Shown: positions 1 through 9,270 of the stretch, one piece after another
How the letters are laid out: the number at the start of each line of letters is the position of its first letter
How positions within the stretch are numbered: the first letter of the stretch is position 1
From: Amycolatopsis alkalitolerans
GTDB lineage: Bacteria > Actinomycetota > Actinomycetes > Mycobacteriales > Pseudonocardiaceae
Reading direction: 5' to 3'
Length of the DNA stretch: 64,000 bases
Assembly (NCBI RefSeq): GCF_006152065.1
Contig: NZ_VDFW01000005.1
Coordinates: 186,001 to 250,000 of the forward strand
The notes under the pieces: model-generated
What the model was told of the DNA's origin: nothing
What the model saw: the letters and a program-made list of their open reading frames with translations, nothing else
Database searches by the model: none
Translations under genes and position numbers: made by a program

Positions 1-1088
1 CAGACCGGTGAGCGCATCGGGACGACGAGGTGGGTCAGCTCCACCTGACCCGCTTCGCCGGTGAACACCGTGGGGCGCAGGCTCTCCTGCTGTTCCATGA
101 GCACTGTGCGGTCCGCGAACGGGCGGAGGGCGTCGAGCAGGTAACGGGCCTGGTAACTGGCCGTGTGGTGCTGCCCGGAGACGCCGGCCTTGACTGATTC
201 CTCCGATTCGCCGCTGCCCGGATCACTGCTGTGGACACGCACCTCGCCGTCCCAGGCGGTGAGCGTCACCGTGCCGCGCGGCCCGGCGTACGGCGTGGCC
301 CGGCGGACCGCGGCCGCCAGGGTGTCGGCCGCCAGTTCGACGGTGCCGGAGACCTCGGTGCGCAGCAGCCCGCGGACCCGGTCGTCCGGGAACGGCGCCG
401 CAAGCAAGGCCGTGCTGAACGCGTCGCCGGCCCAGCTGAGGCCGAACCGGTCGGCGTCGGTGTGGACCGTCACCGGGCCGTCCAGCCGGCGGGCCAGATC
501 GACGAGGGCGCTCGCCGGGACCAGCACGTCCAGCGCCGCGCCGGGCCACGGCAGCACGCACCGCGCCATCCGGTAGCGGTCGGTGGTCAGCAGCGTCAGG
601 CGGCCGCCGTCCGTCCACATGCGAATGCCGGTGAAGATCGGCAGCGCGTCCTCCCGGGACACCGCGCCGGCCACGGCGGCGAGCGCCGTCCGCAGCTCCT
701 CGCCGGGCACGGTCCCCGCCGCCGGGGGCGGTTCCGGTACACCCGGATGGAGCTCGATGTCCAGTAACGGCAAGGCGAATCGCGCGCCCGGGGCGCGGAT
801 CGCCAGCCGCGGTCCCTCGACGACCAGCCGCACCTGTTCGGCCTCGAGCGCGCGCAGCGTCTCGGCCAGCGGGCGCGCGGCGACGAGCGCGGCACCCTCG
901 GAATGCACGATCGCCTGCCGGGCGAGGCGAAGGCCGTGCTCGCGGTCGCTCGCGGCGAGTACGAGGCCGGGCGCGGTGGCGGTGAGCAGCACGCCGCTCA
1001 GCACCGGGTCGAGCGTGCGGCCGGGCAGGAGGCGGGTCAGCTCGGCGGCCGCGCTCGCCAGGCCGGCCGTGGTGGCGGTCAGGTCCAT
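1..1088 (-). CDS. dnaN: DNA polymerase III beta sliding-clamp paralogue
   Basis: The minus frame opens at ATG 1088 and reads about 362 codons to the window edge. The translation has the layout of a bacterial beta clamp: repeated helix-strand modules, a DRYRM segment near residues 170-174 matching the conserved DRYR(L/M) motif, and a C-terminal VVPMR tail matching the clamp's terminal (M)PxR element. The last visible codons are followed by TG at the edge, so the stop probably lies just outside. Clamps ring DNA and tether polymerases. The neighbours are not dnaA, recF or gyrB, so this is more likely a second clamp-like paralogue than the housekeeping dnaN. The family call is firm; the role is inferred. 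Confidence 0.85.
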   Translation of the reverse strand, partial: MDLTATTAGLASAAAELTRLLPGRTLDPVLSGVLLTATAPGLVLAASDREHGLRLARQAIVHSEGAALVAARPLAETLRALEAEQVRLVVEGPRLAIRAPGARFALPLLDIELHPGVPEPPPAAGTVPGEELRTALAAVAGAVSREDALPIFTGIRMWTDGGRLTLLTTDRYRMARCVLPWPGAALDVLVPASALVDLARRLDGPVTVHTDADRFGLSWAGDAFSTALLAAPFPDDRVRGLLRTEVSGTVELAADTLAAAVRRATPYAGPRGTVTLTAWDGEVRVHSSDPGSGESEESVKAGVSGQHHTASYQARYLLDALRPFADRTVLMEQQESLRPTVFTGEAGQVELTHLVVPMRSPV

Positions 1089-1227
1089 GGGCCGGAAGGT
1101 ACCGAAGGGGTACGACAAAACGGGGTCAACGTCCCACCGGCCCAGGTCTTCCGGCCCTGCTGCCCCGGCGAGGGCGCCACGCACACTGGCCATGTTGGTT
1201 CCCCACCCGCCGATTGAAGGAGCGGTT

Positions 1228-1650
1228 ATGAGCGACATCCGGCCGCTGACCCCACGGGAATGCCTCGATCTGCTGGCGTCCCAGTCGATCGGCAGGCTCG
1301 CGTACTCCGAAAGCGCGTTGCCCGCGATCCGGCCCGTGAACTACTTCCTGCACAACGGCGACGTGATCGTGCGGACCAGCCGCGGCGGCTCGCTGGCGAA
1401 ACTGACCAAGGAAGTGGTCGCCTTCGAGGTGGACAGCGTCGATCCGGACACGCGCACCGGATGGAGCGTCGTGGTGGTCGGGAAGGTGCGCCCGGTGAGC
1501 GACATCGAGGAGCTCGTCGCCCTCGCCGACCCGTTACGCCGACCGTGGGCGGATGGCGAGCGCGCGCATTTCCTGCGCGTCCCGATCGAGATCATCAGCG
1601 GGCGGCGGCTCGAGCTGTCCGCGGACCCGAAACTGTCCGTCGCGACCTGA
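1228..1650 (+). CDS. PNPOx-fold flavin/F420-binding family protein
   Basis: A 140-residue protein starts at ATG 1228 behind an AAGGAG ribosome site. It begins LTPRECLDLLAS, then a QSIGRLAYSE strand and IRPVNYFLHNGDVIVRT, the pattern of the small split-barrel pyridoxamine 5'-phosphate oxidase-like family common in actinobacteria, which bind FMN, F420 or haem. The length fits a single-domain member. It is divergent from the clamp paralogue and convergent with leuB (17 nt between stops), so it is probably monocistronic. The cofactor and substrate cannot be told from sequence alone. Confidence 0.8.
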   Translation: MSDIRPLTPRECLDLLASQSIGRLAYSESALPAIRPVNYFLHNGDVIVRTSRGGSLAKLTKEVVAFEVDSVDPDTRTGWSVVVVGKVRPVSDIEELVALADPLRRPWADGERAHFLRVPIEIISGRRLELSADPKLSVAT

Positions 1651-1667
1651 CGCCCCCGCCGTCCCAT

Positions 1668-2690
1668 TCAGGAGGCGGCGGCCTGGGCTAGACGTTCGCC
1701 GATTTCCCTCGTGCCGCCCGGGTTCTCAGGATCGCGAGAGGCCAGGTCCGCGCGCACGGCCGCTTCGATCTTCGCGGCCGCCTGCCGCTCACCGAGATGG
1801 TCCAGCATCAGGGCCGCCGACAGCACCGCCGCCGTCGGGTCGGCCTTGTCCTGACCGGCGATGTCCGGCGCCGAACCGTGCACCGGTTCGAACATCGACG
1901 GCGTGGTGCGGTCGGGGTTGATGTTGCCGCTCGCGGCCAGCCCGATCCCGCCGCAGATCGCCCCGGCGAGGTCGGTGACGATGTCGCCGAACAGGTTGTC
2001 CGTCACGATCACGTCGTAGCGCTCCGGATGGGTCACGAGGTGGATCATCACCGCGTCGACGTGGTTGTAGTCGACCGTGATGCCGGGGAACTCGGCGCTC
2101 ACCGCGTCCACCGTGCGCTGCCACAGCCCGCCCGCGAACTTGAGCACGTTCGTCTTGTGCACCAGGGTCAGGCGCTTGGCCGGCCGGGTCTGCGCATGCC
2201 GGAAAGCGGCCCGCACCACGCGCTCCACCCCGAACGCGGTGTTCACGCTGACTTCGGTCGCCACTTCGTGCGGCGTGCCGCGCCGCAGCGTGCCGCCGTT
2301 GCCCGTGTACGGGCCTTCGGTGCCTTCCCGGTACACCACGAAGTCGATCTCCGGGTTACCGGCGAGCGGGCTCGTCACCCCCGGGTACAGCCTCGCGGGA
2401 CGCAGGTTCACATAGTGGTCGAGCTCGAACCGCAACCGCAGCAGCAGGTCCCGCTCCAGCACGCCCGGTGGCACCGACGGGTCGCCGATCGCGCCCAGCA
2501 GGATCGCGTCGTGGCCGCGCACTTCGTGCAGCACGGAGTCGGGCAGGATCTCGCCCGTGCGCCGGTAGCGCGACGCGCCGAGGTCGTATTCGACCTTTTC
2601 CACACCGGGCACGACCGCGTCGAGGACCCGCAGGGCCTCCGCGGTCACGTCGATACCGATGCCGTCACCAGGAATCACGCCGAGTTTCAT
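1668..2690 (-). CDS. leuB: 3-isopropylmalate dehydrogenase
   Basis: A 340-residue protein starts at ATG 2690. It begins [14 protein letters not shown], the typical N-terminus of the isopropylmalate/isocitrate dehydrogenase family. It carries the [13 protein letters not shown] metal and substrate segment and the [17 protein letters not shown] cofactor loop, which is of the NAD-type (leuB-like) form. It oxidatively decarboxylates 3-isopropylmalate in the cytosol for leucine synthesis. The length is normal for actinobacterial LeuB. It stands apart from other leu genes here and is divergent from a decayed HMG-CoA lyase. Confidence 0.93.
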   Translation of the reverse strand: MKLGVIPGDGIGIDVTAEALRVLDAVVPGVEKVEYDLGASRYRRTGEILPDSVLHEVRGHDAILLGAIGDPSVPPGVLERDLLLRLRFELDHYVNLRPARLYPGVTSPLAGNPEIDFVVYREGTEGPYTGNGGTLRRGTPHEVATEVSVNTAFGVERVVRAAFRHAQTRPAKRLTLVHKTNVLKFAGGLWQRTVDAVSAEFPGITVDYNHVDAVMIHLVTHPERYDVIVTDNLFGDIVTDLAGAICGGIGLAASGNINPDRTTPSMFEPVHGSAPDIAGQDKADPTAAVLSAALMLDHLGERQAAAKIEAAVRADLASRDPENPGGTREIGERLAQAAAS

Positions 2691-2814
2691 GCGAAAAGCC
2701 TAGCCGCGCGAAGCGCGTCGATCGGGGGCGGCGGTCGGGCGAGGGGCCGGGGCGAAATCCCGCGTCCCAGGATACGAAATCAGGGTCCCAGCATCCGGGC
2801 GCACGGCGGCCCGC

Positions 2815-3618
2815 AGGGGCTTGTCGGTGCCGGGCTGACCTCGCTCGAGATCGGCGCGTTCGTCAGCCCCGCGAAGGTTCCGCAGATGGCCGATACCGGC
2901 GACCTCGTCGGGCGCCTCGACGTGCCGGGCACCTTCCACACGCTGGTCTTCAACGACCGCGGTGCGCGGCGCGCGGTCGAGTCGGGTGCGCGGAGCGTGC
3001 GGCTGGTCGTGTCCGCGAGCGACGGGCACAGCGAGGCGAACGGCGGGGTGCCGACCGCGGAAGCGCTCGACCGGCTGGACTCCGCGGCGGAGATCCTCGG
3101 CCGGGGGGATCCGGATCGAGGCGCGCGTCGCGACCGCGTTCGTATGCCCGTTCGGCGGTGACACCGAGCCGGGGCGGGTCGCCGAGGTCGCGGTGCGGCT
3201 CGTCGATCTGGGGGCCCGGGTCGTGCACCTCGCCGATACGATCGGCGCCGCGAACCCGGCACGGCTGGCGTCCACAGTGGATGCCGTCCGGGGTCGGCTT
3301 CCCGGGCAGCCGCTCGGACTGCACCTGCACAACACCTACGGGATGGCCCCGGCGAACGTGATGCGGGCGATCGAACTGGGAGTCACCAGGTTCGACGCGG
3401 CGCTGGGCGGCATCGGCGGCTGCCCGTTCGCGCCTGGTGCCTCGGGCAACATCGCGACCGACGATCTCGTGCACCTGCTGCACCGCGAAGGCATGGGCAC
3501 CGGGATCGACGGGACGAAGCTGGCCGCGGTACGCGACGAACTGGCCGCGCTGCTGGAACACCGGCTGCCGTCCGCACTGGCGTCCGTGCCCGCGGCTCCG
3601 GCGGTGCTGCGCCGCTGA
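2815..3618 (+). pseudogene. Decayed hydroxymethylglutaryl-CoA lyase (truncated, frameshifted)
   Basis: Two plus-strand frames together spell a hydroxymethylglutaryl-CoA lyase. The first gives GLTSLEIGAFVSPAKVPQMAD through AAEILGRG. The reading then changes frame inside a run of six G at 3103-3108 and continues GIRIEARVATAFVCPF, HLADTIGAANP, LHLHNTYGMA and GGIGGCPFAPGASGNIATDDL to the stop at 3618. The N-terminal segment with the catalytic GPRDGLQ motif is absent, and no start codon precedes the homologous part. Intact enzymes are about 300 residues. The frame change alone could be a homopolymer sequencing error, but the missing N-terminus argues for true decay. Confidence 0.8.
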
Positions 3619-3622
3619 ACCG

Positions 3623-5056
3623 TCAGCGATGCTCCCGGCCGCGGTCGGCGGTGTGCAGGGCACTGCGCGCCCGCCACCGGGCGAGGACACCGAGCAGGTG
3701 GGCGCGAGCCTTCGCCGCTTCGGTGTCCTCGCGCGTGGACCACAGGTTGCGCATCTCGTGCGGGTCGGCCGCCAGGTCGAACAGCTGCCCCTGATCGGAG
3801 TCGACGAACTCGACGAGCTTCCAGCGCTCGTCGCGCACCATCGTCATCAGCTCGGTACCGGTGAGGATCATGTCGCGGGCGTGCTCGGAGAACGCGTACT
3901 GCCTGCCCTGCCACGGTTCGCCGTGCAGCGCGGGCAGCAGTGACCTGGCCTCCATCCATTGTGGAGGTTCGAGGTCGGCCAGCTCGAGTACCGTCGGGCC
4001 GAGGTCCATCATCGCGGTCAGCGCGTCGATCCGCTGTCCCGCCACGATTCCCGGACCCCGGACGATCGCGGGCACGCGCACACTCGGCTCGTACATCGTC
4101 CACTTCTGACTGTGCCCGTGATCGCCGAGGCAGTCGCCGTGGTCGGCGGTGAACACGATGACCGTGTCCTCGGCCACCCCGCGCCGTTCGAGCGCGTCGA
4201 AGAGCAGGCCGATCTGCTCGTCGATCATGGTGATGTTCGCGTAGTAGTGCCGTCGCTGCCGGGCCGACTGCGCGGCGGTGGGACGGGCGAGGTGCACGAT
4301 CGCGTCGTGGTCGTTGGCCTGGTGATGTTCGCGCAGCTCCCGCAGTGCGTCCGGCTGGCCGGCGAGATCCTCTTCGTCCACTGTGGGCAGTGGCACGTCG
4401 CGGTCGCGATAGCGGTCCAGATGCCTCGGGACCGGATCGTAGGGCGGGTGCGGCCCGGGGAACCCGATCTGCAGGAAGAACGGCTCGGTCCCGGGATACG
4501 TGTCGAGCCACCACCTCGCGTGCGCGCCGACGAACACGTCCGAATGCAGATCCTCGTCGAGTTCCCAGGCGAAGGCGCCGAGGCGGTCGGCGTAGTCGGC
4601 ACGCTCGCGGTAGGTGACCCGGGTCGGCTTGCGCTCACCGCGCACCCACAGCGCCTTGTCCCACTGGTCGTGGAAGAACGGCACGTCCGGATGGTCGCGG
4701 TCCTTGTTCTCCACGACGGTCCGCTCGTGGAAGCCCATCGCGGTCTCCCACGGATGCGTGTGCATCTTCCCGACGTTCACACAGTGGTAGCCCGACGCCG
4801 CCAGCGATTCGACCCACGAGTGCCGCCACGTTTCTTCGTTGCGCAGCACGCCCAGGCTGTGCGGGTACAACCCGGTGAACAGGCTCGCCCGTGAGGGCGA
4901 GCACGAGGGCGCGCTGACGTAGGTGTGGGTGAAGGTCGTGCCTTCGGCGACGAGCCGGTCGAGGTTGGGGGTGTCCACGTGGCCGTGCCCGAGCGCGGCG
5001 ATCGTGTCGTAGCGCTGCTGGTCGGTGATCACGAAGACGATGTTGGGACGGGGCAT
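3623..5056 (-). CDS. Type I sulfatase (formylglycine-dependent)
   Basis: A 477-residue protein starts at ATG 5056, 5 nt after the stop of the upstream MFS gene. It opens RPNIVFVITDQQR with the first metal-binding Asp near residue 12. It carries C52-S-P-S-R56, the CxPSR signature whose Cys is converted to formylglycine, and FTADHGDCLGDHG with further metal ligands. It should hydrolyse a sulfate ester; the substrate is unknown. No signal peptide is visible, so it probably acts in the cytosol on a compound imported by its MFS partner. A longer open frame exists upstream but runs inside the MFS gene. Confidence 0.88.
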   Translation of the reverse strand: MPRPNIVFVITDQQRYDTIAALGHGHVDTPNLDRLVAEGTTFTHTYVSAPSCSPSRASLFTGLYPHSLGVLRNEETWRHSWVESLAASGYHCVNVGKMHTHPWETAMGFHERTVVENKDRDHPDVPFFHDQWDKALWVRGERKPTRVTYRERADYADRLGAFAWELDEDLHSDVFVGAHARWWLDTYPGTEPFFLQIGFPGPHPPYDPVPRHLDRYRDRDVPLPTVDEEDLAGQPDALRELREHHQANDHDAIVHLARPTAAQSARQRRHYYANITMIDEQIGLLFDALERRGVAEDTVIVFTADHGDCLGDHGHSQKWTMYEPSVRVPAIVRGPGIVAGQRIDALTAMMDLGPTVLELADLEPPQWMEARSLLPALHGEPWQGRQYAFSEHARDMILTGTELMTMVRDERWKLVEFVDSDQGQLFDLAADPHEMRNLWSTREDTEAAKARAHLLGVLARWRARSALHTADRGREHR

Positions 5057-5061
5057 GATCC

Positions 5062-6363
5062 TCACGGTTTCTCGGCGAGTTCGCGACCTGAAGTCTCGGC
5101 GGCGAACAGGATGCAGACGAGGCTGAGCGCGCAGACCGCGCCCAGGTAGATCGCGACGGGCCAGTACGACTGGGCGAAGGCGGCGGCCAGTGCGGTGGCG
5201 ATGGCCGGCGTCGGTGCGCCGCCGAGCAGGGCCGAGGTCTGGTACGCCACGCCGAGCCCGGTGTAGCGGGTGTGGGTGGCGAACAGTTCGGAGAACAGCG
5301 TGCCCTGGATGGCGAACATGCAGCCGGTGCCGACCGCGAGCATCACCACGATCATCGCCCAGACCGCGAGAGTGCTGCCACCGGCGAGCACCGGGAAGTA
5401 GGCGAAGCCGAGGCTGCCGCACAGTACGATCCCGAACAGGTACAGCGGTTTCCGGCCGATCCGGTCGGACAGGTGGCCGACGAGCGGGATGGCCGCGATC
5501 TCGACGGCGGCCGCGATCACGAATCCGGTGAGCATCACCTCCTTTCCGAGCCCGAGTTGCTTGGTGGCGAAGGAGATGCCGAACACGTTGATGACGTTGA
5601 AGGTCACCGCGTCGGCCAGCCGCGCACCGGTCGCGAGCACGAGGTTCTTGGGGTGCTCGCGCAGCAGGGCCAGCAGCGGGAACCGGTGGGCGCGCCCGGC
5701 GTCGGCCCGGAAGACCGTGGTCTCGGGCAGGTTGCGCCGGATGTAGAAGGCCACGAGCACGAACAGCCCGGACAGCAGGAACGGGATCCGCCAGGCCCAG
5801 CCGTGCACGGTCTGCTCGGGAAGCAACTGGACGAGCGCGAACACGCCGGTCGCGGTGAGCAGCCCGAGCGGGGTGCCCATCTGGTGGATGCTGCCCATGA
5901 TCCCGCGCCGGCCGCGCGGCGCGTTCTCCAGCGCGACGAGCGCACCGCCGCCGAACTCCCCGCCGATGCCGAGCCCCTGCACCAGGCGCAGCGCGATCAG
6001 CAGGATCGGGGCCGCTACGCCGATCGCGCCGAAGGCCGGCAGCAGCCCGATGAGGAACGTGCCGCCACCCATCAGCGCGACGGTGATCAGCAGCATCCGC
6101 CGCCGGCCGATCCGGTCGCCGAAGTGCCCGAAGAGGACGGCCCCGAGCGGCCGGGTCAGGAAGCCGCCGGCGAAGGCTCCGAAGGACTGGATTGTCGCCA
6201 CGGTGGGCGACGAGCCGGGGAAGAACAGCGCGGGGAACACCAGGCCCGCGGCGGTGCCGAAGAGATAGAAGTCATACCACTCGAGGAACGAGCCGGAGAC
6301 GGACGCGATCAGGGCGCGGCGTGGGAACGGTGGCGCGTGCACGGTGCTGGTGGTCTCGGTCAT
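5062..6363 (-). CDS. MFS transporter, metabolite:H+ symporter type
   Basis: A 433-residue membrane protein with about 12 hydrophobic segments. GSFLEWYDFYLFGTAAGLVFP near the start and GHFGDRIGRRRML in the 2-3 loop are the hallmarks of the ProP/ShiA-like metabolite:H+ symporter group of the major facilitator superfamily. It is the first gene of a two-gene unit with the sulfatase and is divergent from a SorC-type regulator, so it probably imports the sulfated compound or its product. Two palindromic sites lie just upstream. Confidence 0.87.
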   Translation of the reverse strand: MTETTSTVHAPPFPRRALIASVSGSFLEWYDFYLFGTAAGLVFPALFFPGSSPTVATIQSFGAFAGGFLTRPLGAVLFGHFGDRIGRRRMLLITVALMGGGTFLIGLLPAFGAIGVAAPILLIALRLVQGLGIGGEFGGGALVALENAPRGRRGIMGSIHQMGTPLGLLTATGVFALVQLLPEQTVHGWAWRIPFLLSGLFVLVAFYIRRNLPETTVFRADAGRAHRFPLLALLREHPKNLVLATGARLADAVTFNVINVFGISFATKQLGLGKEVMLTGFVIAAAVEIAAIPLVGHLSDRIGRKPLYLFGIVLCGSLGFAYFPVLAGGSTLAVWAMIVVMLAVGTGCMFAIQGTLFSELFATHTRYTGLGVAYQTSALLGGAPTPAIATALAAAFAQSYWPVAIYLGAVCALSLVCILFAAETSGRELAEKP

Positions 6364-6382
6364 CTGAACTCCCGCCGCTAGG

Positions 6383-6417
6383 CTCTCATTTGAGAGTTGT
6401 CAGATCTCAGATGAGAG
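6383..6417. promoter_or_regulatory. Two palindromic operator-like sites between MFS and sorC genes
   Basis: Two sites of the form CTCTCA-NN-TGAGAG lie at 6383-6396 (CTCTCATTTGAGAG) and 6404-6417 (ATCTCAGATGAGAG), one helical-turn multiple apart (21 bp), 20-54 bp upstream of the MFS start and about 80 bp before the regulator start. Their symmetry, repetition and place suggest the binding site of the divergent SorC-family regulator; no binding data are available. Confidence 0.6.
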
Positions 6418-6497
6418 TCATACTGATCGGGTGAGCGGCGCGCGTCAAGCCCCGGGTGCCGGTGCGAAAGACTGTCGGATGAGCGAGGAGGTGGTAC

Positions 6498-7487
6498 GTG
6501 GCCGACGACGAGCGGGCGTCGCTTCCCGCGGGCGAACCGTCCGAGACGGAACGGCAGGCGCTGGCGCGGGGTGACGAGACGACGCTGGCGATCACGATCG
6601 CCCGGCGCTACTACTTCCAGGAGCAGTCCAAGGTCACCATCGCCCGCGCGCTCGGGCTGAGCCGGTTCCAGATCGCTCGCCTGCTGCAGGAGGCACGGCG
6701 CGACGGGCTGGTCCGGATCGAGATCGGCCGTCCTGGCCGGATCGACCCCGACCTGTCCGCGGAGCTCGCACGCGCGCTGGGCATCGCCCGCGCGGTCGTG
6801 GTCGAGACGACGGGCCGGTCAGGGGCGCTCGAATACGTGGGCGCGGCGCTGGCCGGGACGCTCGCCGAGGAGACCGGTGAAGGCGACATCGTGGGCTTCA
6901 CCTGGAGCCGCGCCGCCGTCGTGGCCGCCGAACGCGTCCGGGGCCTGCGGGCTTCCGCGGTGCTCCAGCTTGCCGGCGCGCTCTACCCGCCCGACGGAGT
7001 GCCGGGTTCGGTCGAGGTGGTGCGTATGGTCGCCGCCGCGGGTGGCAGCGCCGCGCATCCGATCTACGCGCCCCTGCTCGTGCCCGACGCCGGAACCGCC
7101 GCCGGCCTTCGGCGGCAGCCGGAGATCGCGAGCGCCATGGCTCGCTTCGACACGCTCGACCTCGCAGTACTGTCGGTCGGCGCCTGGCATGCGGGTGGTT
7201 CGGCGGTCTACGACCTGCTGACCCCCGCCGAGCGCAAGCAGCCGACGGAGGCCGGTGCCTGCGGCGAGATCTCCGGGCGCATCTTCGACGGAAACGGGAA
7301 GCTCGTGCGCACGGACGTGGACGAGCGCGTCGTCGGCATCGAGGCGGAACGGCTGCGCGCCGTGCCGAAGCTGATCACGTCGAGCGTTGGTGCCCACCGG
7401 GCCGCCGCCACCCGCGCCGCCGTCGCCGCCGGTTTCGTGCACACCCTGGTCGCCGACGACGAACTCGCGCGTGCGCTGCTGAGCTGA
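6498..7487 (+). CDS. SorC/DeoR-type sugar-binding transcriptional regulator
   Basis: A 329-residue protein starts at GTG 6498 behind GAGGAGGTGG. The N-terminal 80 residues hold a helix-turn-helix (QSKVTIARALGLSRFQIARLLQEA), followed by a phosphosugar-binding-like domain (IVGFTWSRA, LSVGAWHAGGSAVYD, EISGRIFDGNG) of the SorC family. Such proteins sense a phosphorylated or related small molecule and control the adjacent catabolic operon, here the divergent MFS-sulfatase pair. The effector is unknown. Confidence 0.88.
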   Translation: MADDERASLPAGEPSETERQALARGDETTLAITIARRYYFQEQSKVTIARALGLSRFQIARLLQEARRDGLVRIEIGRPGRIDPDLSAELARALGIARAVVVETTGRSGALEYVGAALAGTLAEETGEGDIVGFTWSRAAVVAAERVRGLRASAVLQLAGALYPPDGVPGSVEVVRMVAAAGGSAAHPIYAPLLVPDAGTAAGLRRQPEIASAMARFDTLDLAVLSVGAWHAGGSAVYDLLTPAERKQPTEAGACGEISGRIFDGNGKLVRTDVDERVVGIEAERLRAVPKLITSSVGAHRAAATRAAVAAGFVHTLVADDELARALLS

Positions 7488-7546
7488 ACCGCACCGGGCC
7501 GCGCGTCGTGTAGCGAGTGAACCCGTCCAGCACGGAAGGACATTCG

Positions 7547-9217
7547 GTGTCGCTGCTGACGCGCATCCCGCCGGCCGAGCCGGTCGCACAGGACGAACCG
7601 CCGAAGCACAGGCGGATCGCGAGCCTCGTGCTCACGGCCCTGGCCTGCCTGCTCGTGCTGTTCGCGCTGATCGTGCCGGACCAGCTCAGCCGCTTCACCG
7701 TGTGGGCTTTCCTGCGCCTCCCGGTCGAAGCGCTCCTCGGCGTGGGCCTGGCGTTGCTGCTGCCGCCGCGGGCTCGGCGGATCGTGGCGGCGGTGCTCGG
7801 CACGGGGCTCGGGCTCGTGCTCATCGTGAAGGTGCTCGACATGGGCTTCTTCGTCGCTTTCGACCGGCCGTTCAACCTCGTCTTCGACTGGGGTTTCCTG
7901 CCGTCGGCCGTGGGGCTGGTGGAGGACTCGGCCGGCAAGGTCGGCGCGGTGGCCGCGGTCGTCGGTGTGTGCCTGCTCGCCGTCGCGGTGCTGGTCCTGC
8001 TGGCGCTCGCCGCGGTACGGCTTACCCGGATCGCCGCCGTGCGGCGCAAAACCGCCGGGCGCACCGCCGCCGTGCTCGCACTCGTGTGGATCGTATGCGC
8101 GGTGTTCGGCCTGCAGGTCGAAACCGGCGAGCCGATCGCGGCGAGGACGGCCGCTTCGCTGGTGTACCACGACGGGCGCCAGGTGGCCTCGGATCTGAAG
8201 GACCACACGGAGTTCGCGCGTGAACTGTCCGCCGACGCCTACCGGAACACACCGCCGGACCAGTTGCTGACGGCGTTGCGGGGCAAGAACGTCCTGCTCA
8301 CCTTCATCGAAAGCTACGGGCGCGTCGCGGTGCAGGATTCGGATATCGCGCCCGGGGTCGACGCGGTCCTCGACGACGGCACGAAAGCCTTGCGTGCGGC
8401 CGGATTCGACGCGCGCAGCGGGTTCCTCACGTCGTCCACGACGGGCGGCGGCAGCTTCCTGGCGCATTCCACATTGGAGTCGGGCACCTGGGTGGACAAC
8501 CGGCAGCGCTACGACACCCTGGTCGGCAGTGACCGGTTGACGCTCGCGAAGGCCTTCGGCAATGGGGGATGGCGCACGGTCGCCGACGAGCCGGCGAACG
8601 GAAGCGACTGGCCGGAGGCGAAGTTGTACGGGTACAAGCAGGTGTACGACTCCCGGAACGTCGGGTACCGGGGGCCGCGGTTCTCCTACGCCACGATGCC
8701 CGACCAGTTCACGATGAAGAGGTTCCAGGACAACGAACTGGCAAGGCCCGGCCACCAGCCGGTGATGTCGGAGATCGTCCTGGTGTCGAGCCATTGGCCG
8801 TGGGCGCCCTTGCCGCGGATGGTCGGCTGGGACCAGGTCGGCGACGGTTCGGTCTACGACCCGATGCCCGCGCAGGGCCGGCAGTTGCCCGAAGCGTGGT
8901 CCTCCCCGGCGAACACCCGTGCCGCGTACGGGGATTCCATCAAGTACTCGCTGAACACGCTGATTTCGTACCTGCGGACCTACGGCGACGACAACACGGT
9001 GCTGGTGTTCCTCGGTGACCACCAGCCGAACACCTCCGTCACCGGCAGCGACAAGGCGAGCCGGGACGTGCCGATCACCGTGGTGGCCAAGGATCCCGCG
9101 GTGCTGAACCGGATCTCCGGGTGGGGCTGGACCCCGGGCCTGCGGCCGGATCCGCACGCCCCCGTCTGGCCCATGAGCGCCTTCCGCGACCGGTTCCTGG
9201 CTGCGTTCTCGCACTGA
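7547..9217 (+). CDS. Membrane-anchored sulfatase/phosphoglycerol transferase-like protein
   Basis: The start is taken at GTG 7547, 6 nt after GGAAGGA; an in-frame GTG at 7517 lacks such a site. The 556-residue product has 4-5 N-terminal membrane spans (to about residue 190), then an extracellular alkaline-phosphatase/sulfatase-superfamily domain: NVLLTFIESYGR near its start, SGFLTSSTTGGGSFLAHSTL around the nucleophile region, and FLGDHQPN with the metal-binding Asp-His near the end. The architecture resembles LtaS-like phosphoglycerol transferases and related envelope enzymes, so it may modify a cell-surface glycan or lipid. No sulfatase CxPSR motif is present. Confidence 0.72.
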   Translation: MSLLTRIPPAEPVAQDEPPKHRRIASLVLTALACLLVLFALIVPDQLSRFTVWAFLRLPVEALLGVGLALLLPPRARRIVAAVLGTGLGLVLIVKVLDMGFFVAFDRPFNLVFDWGFLPSAVGLVEDSAGKVGAVAAVVGVCLLAVAVLVLLALAAVRLTRIAAVRRKTAGRTAAVLALVWIVCAVFGLQVETGEPIAARTAASLVYHDGRQVASDLKDHTEFARELSADAYRNTPPDQLLTALRGKNVLLTFIESYGRVAVQDSDIAPGVDAVLDDGTKALRAAGFDARSGFLTSSTTGGGSFLAHSTLESGTWVDNRQRYDTLVGSDRLTLAKAFGNGGWRTVADEPANGSDWPEAKLYGYKQVYDSRNVGYRGPRFSYATMPDQFTMKRFQDNELARPGHQPVMSEIVLVSSHWPWAPLPRMVGWDQVGDGSVYDPMPAQGRQLPEAWSSPANTRAAYGDSIKYSLNTLISYLRTYGDDNTVLVFLGDHQPNTSVTGSDKASRDVPITVVAKDPAVLNRISGWGWTPGLRPDPHAPVWPMSAFRDRFLAAFSH

Positions 9218-9270
9218 GCGGACCGAGGATGTCGTGGCCGGCGCCCGCCCGGCGGCATAGAGTCGATCAG

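Noticed and set aside
7547-9217. Classical sulfatase
   Set aside because: There is no CxPSR or SxPSR formylglycine signature; the domain fits the broader alkaline-phosphatase/LtaS superfamily better.
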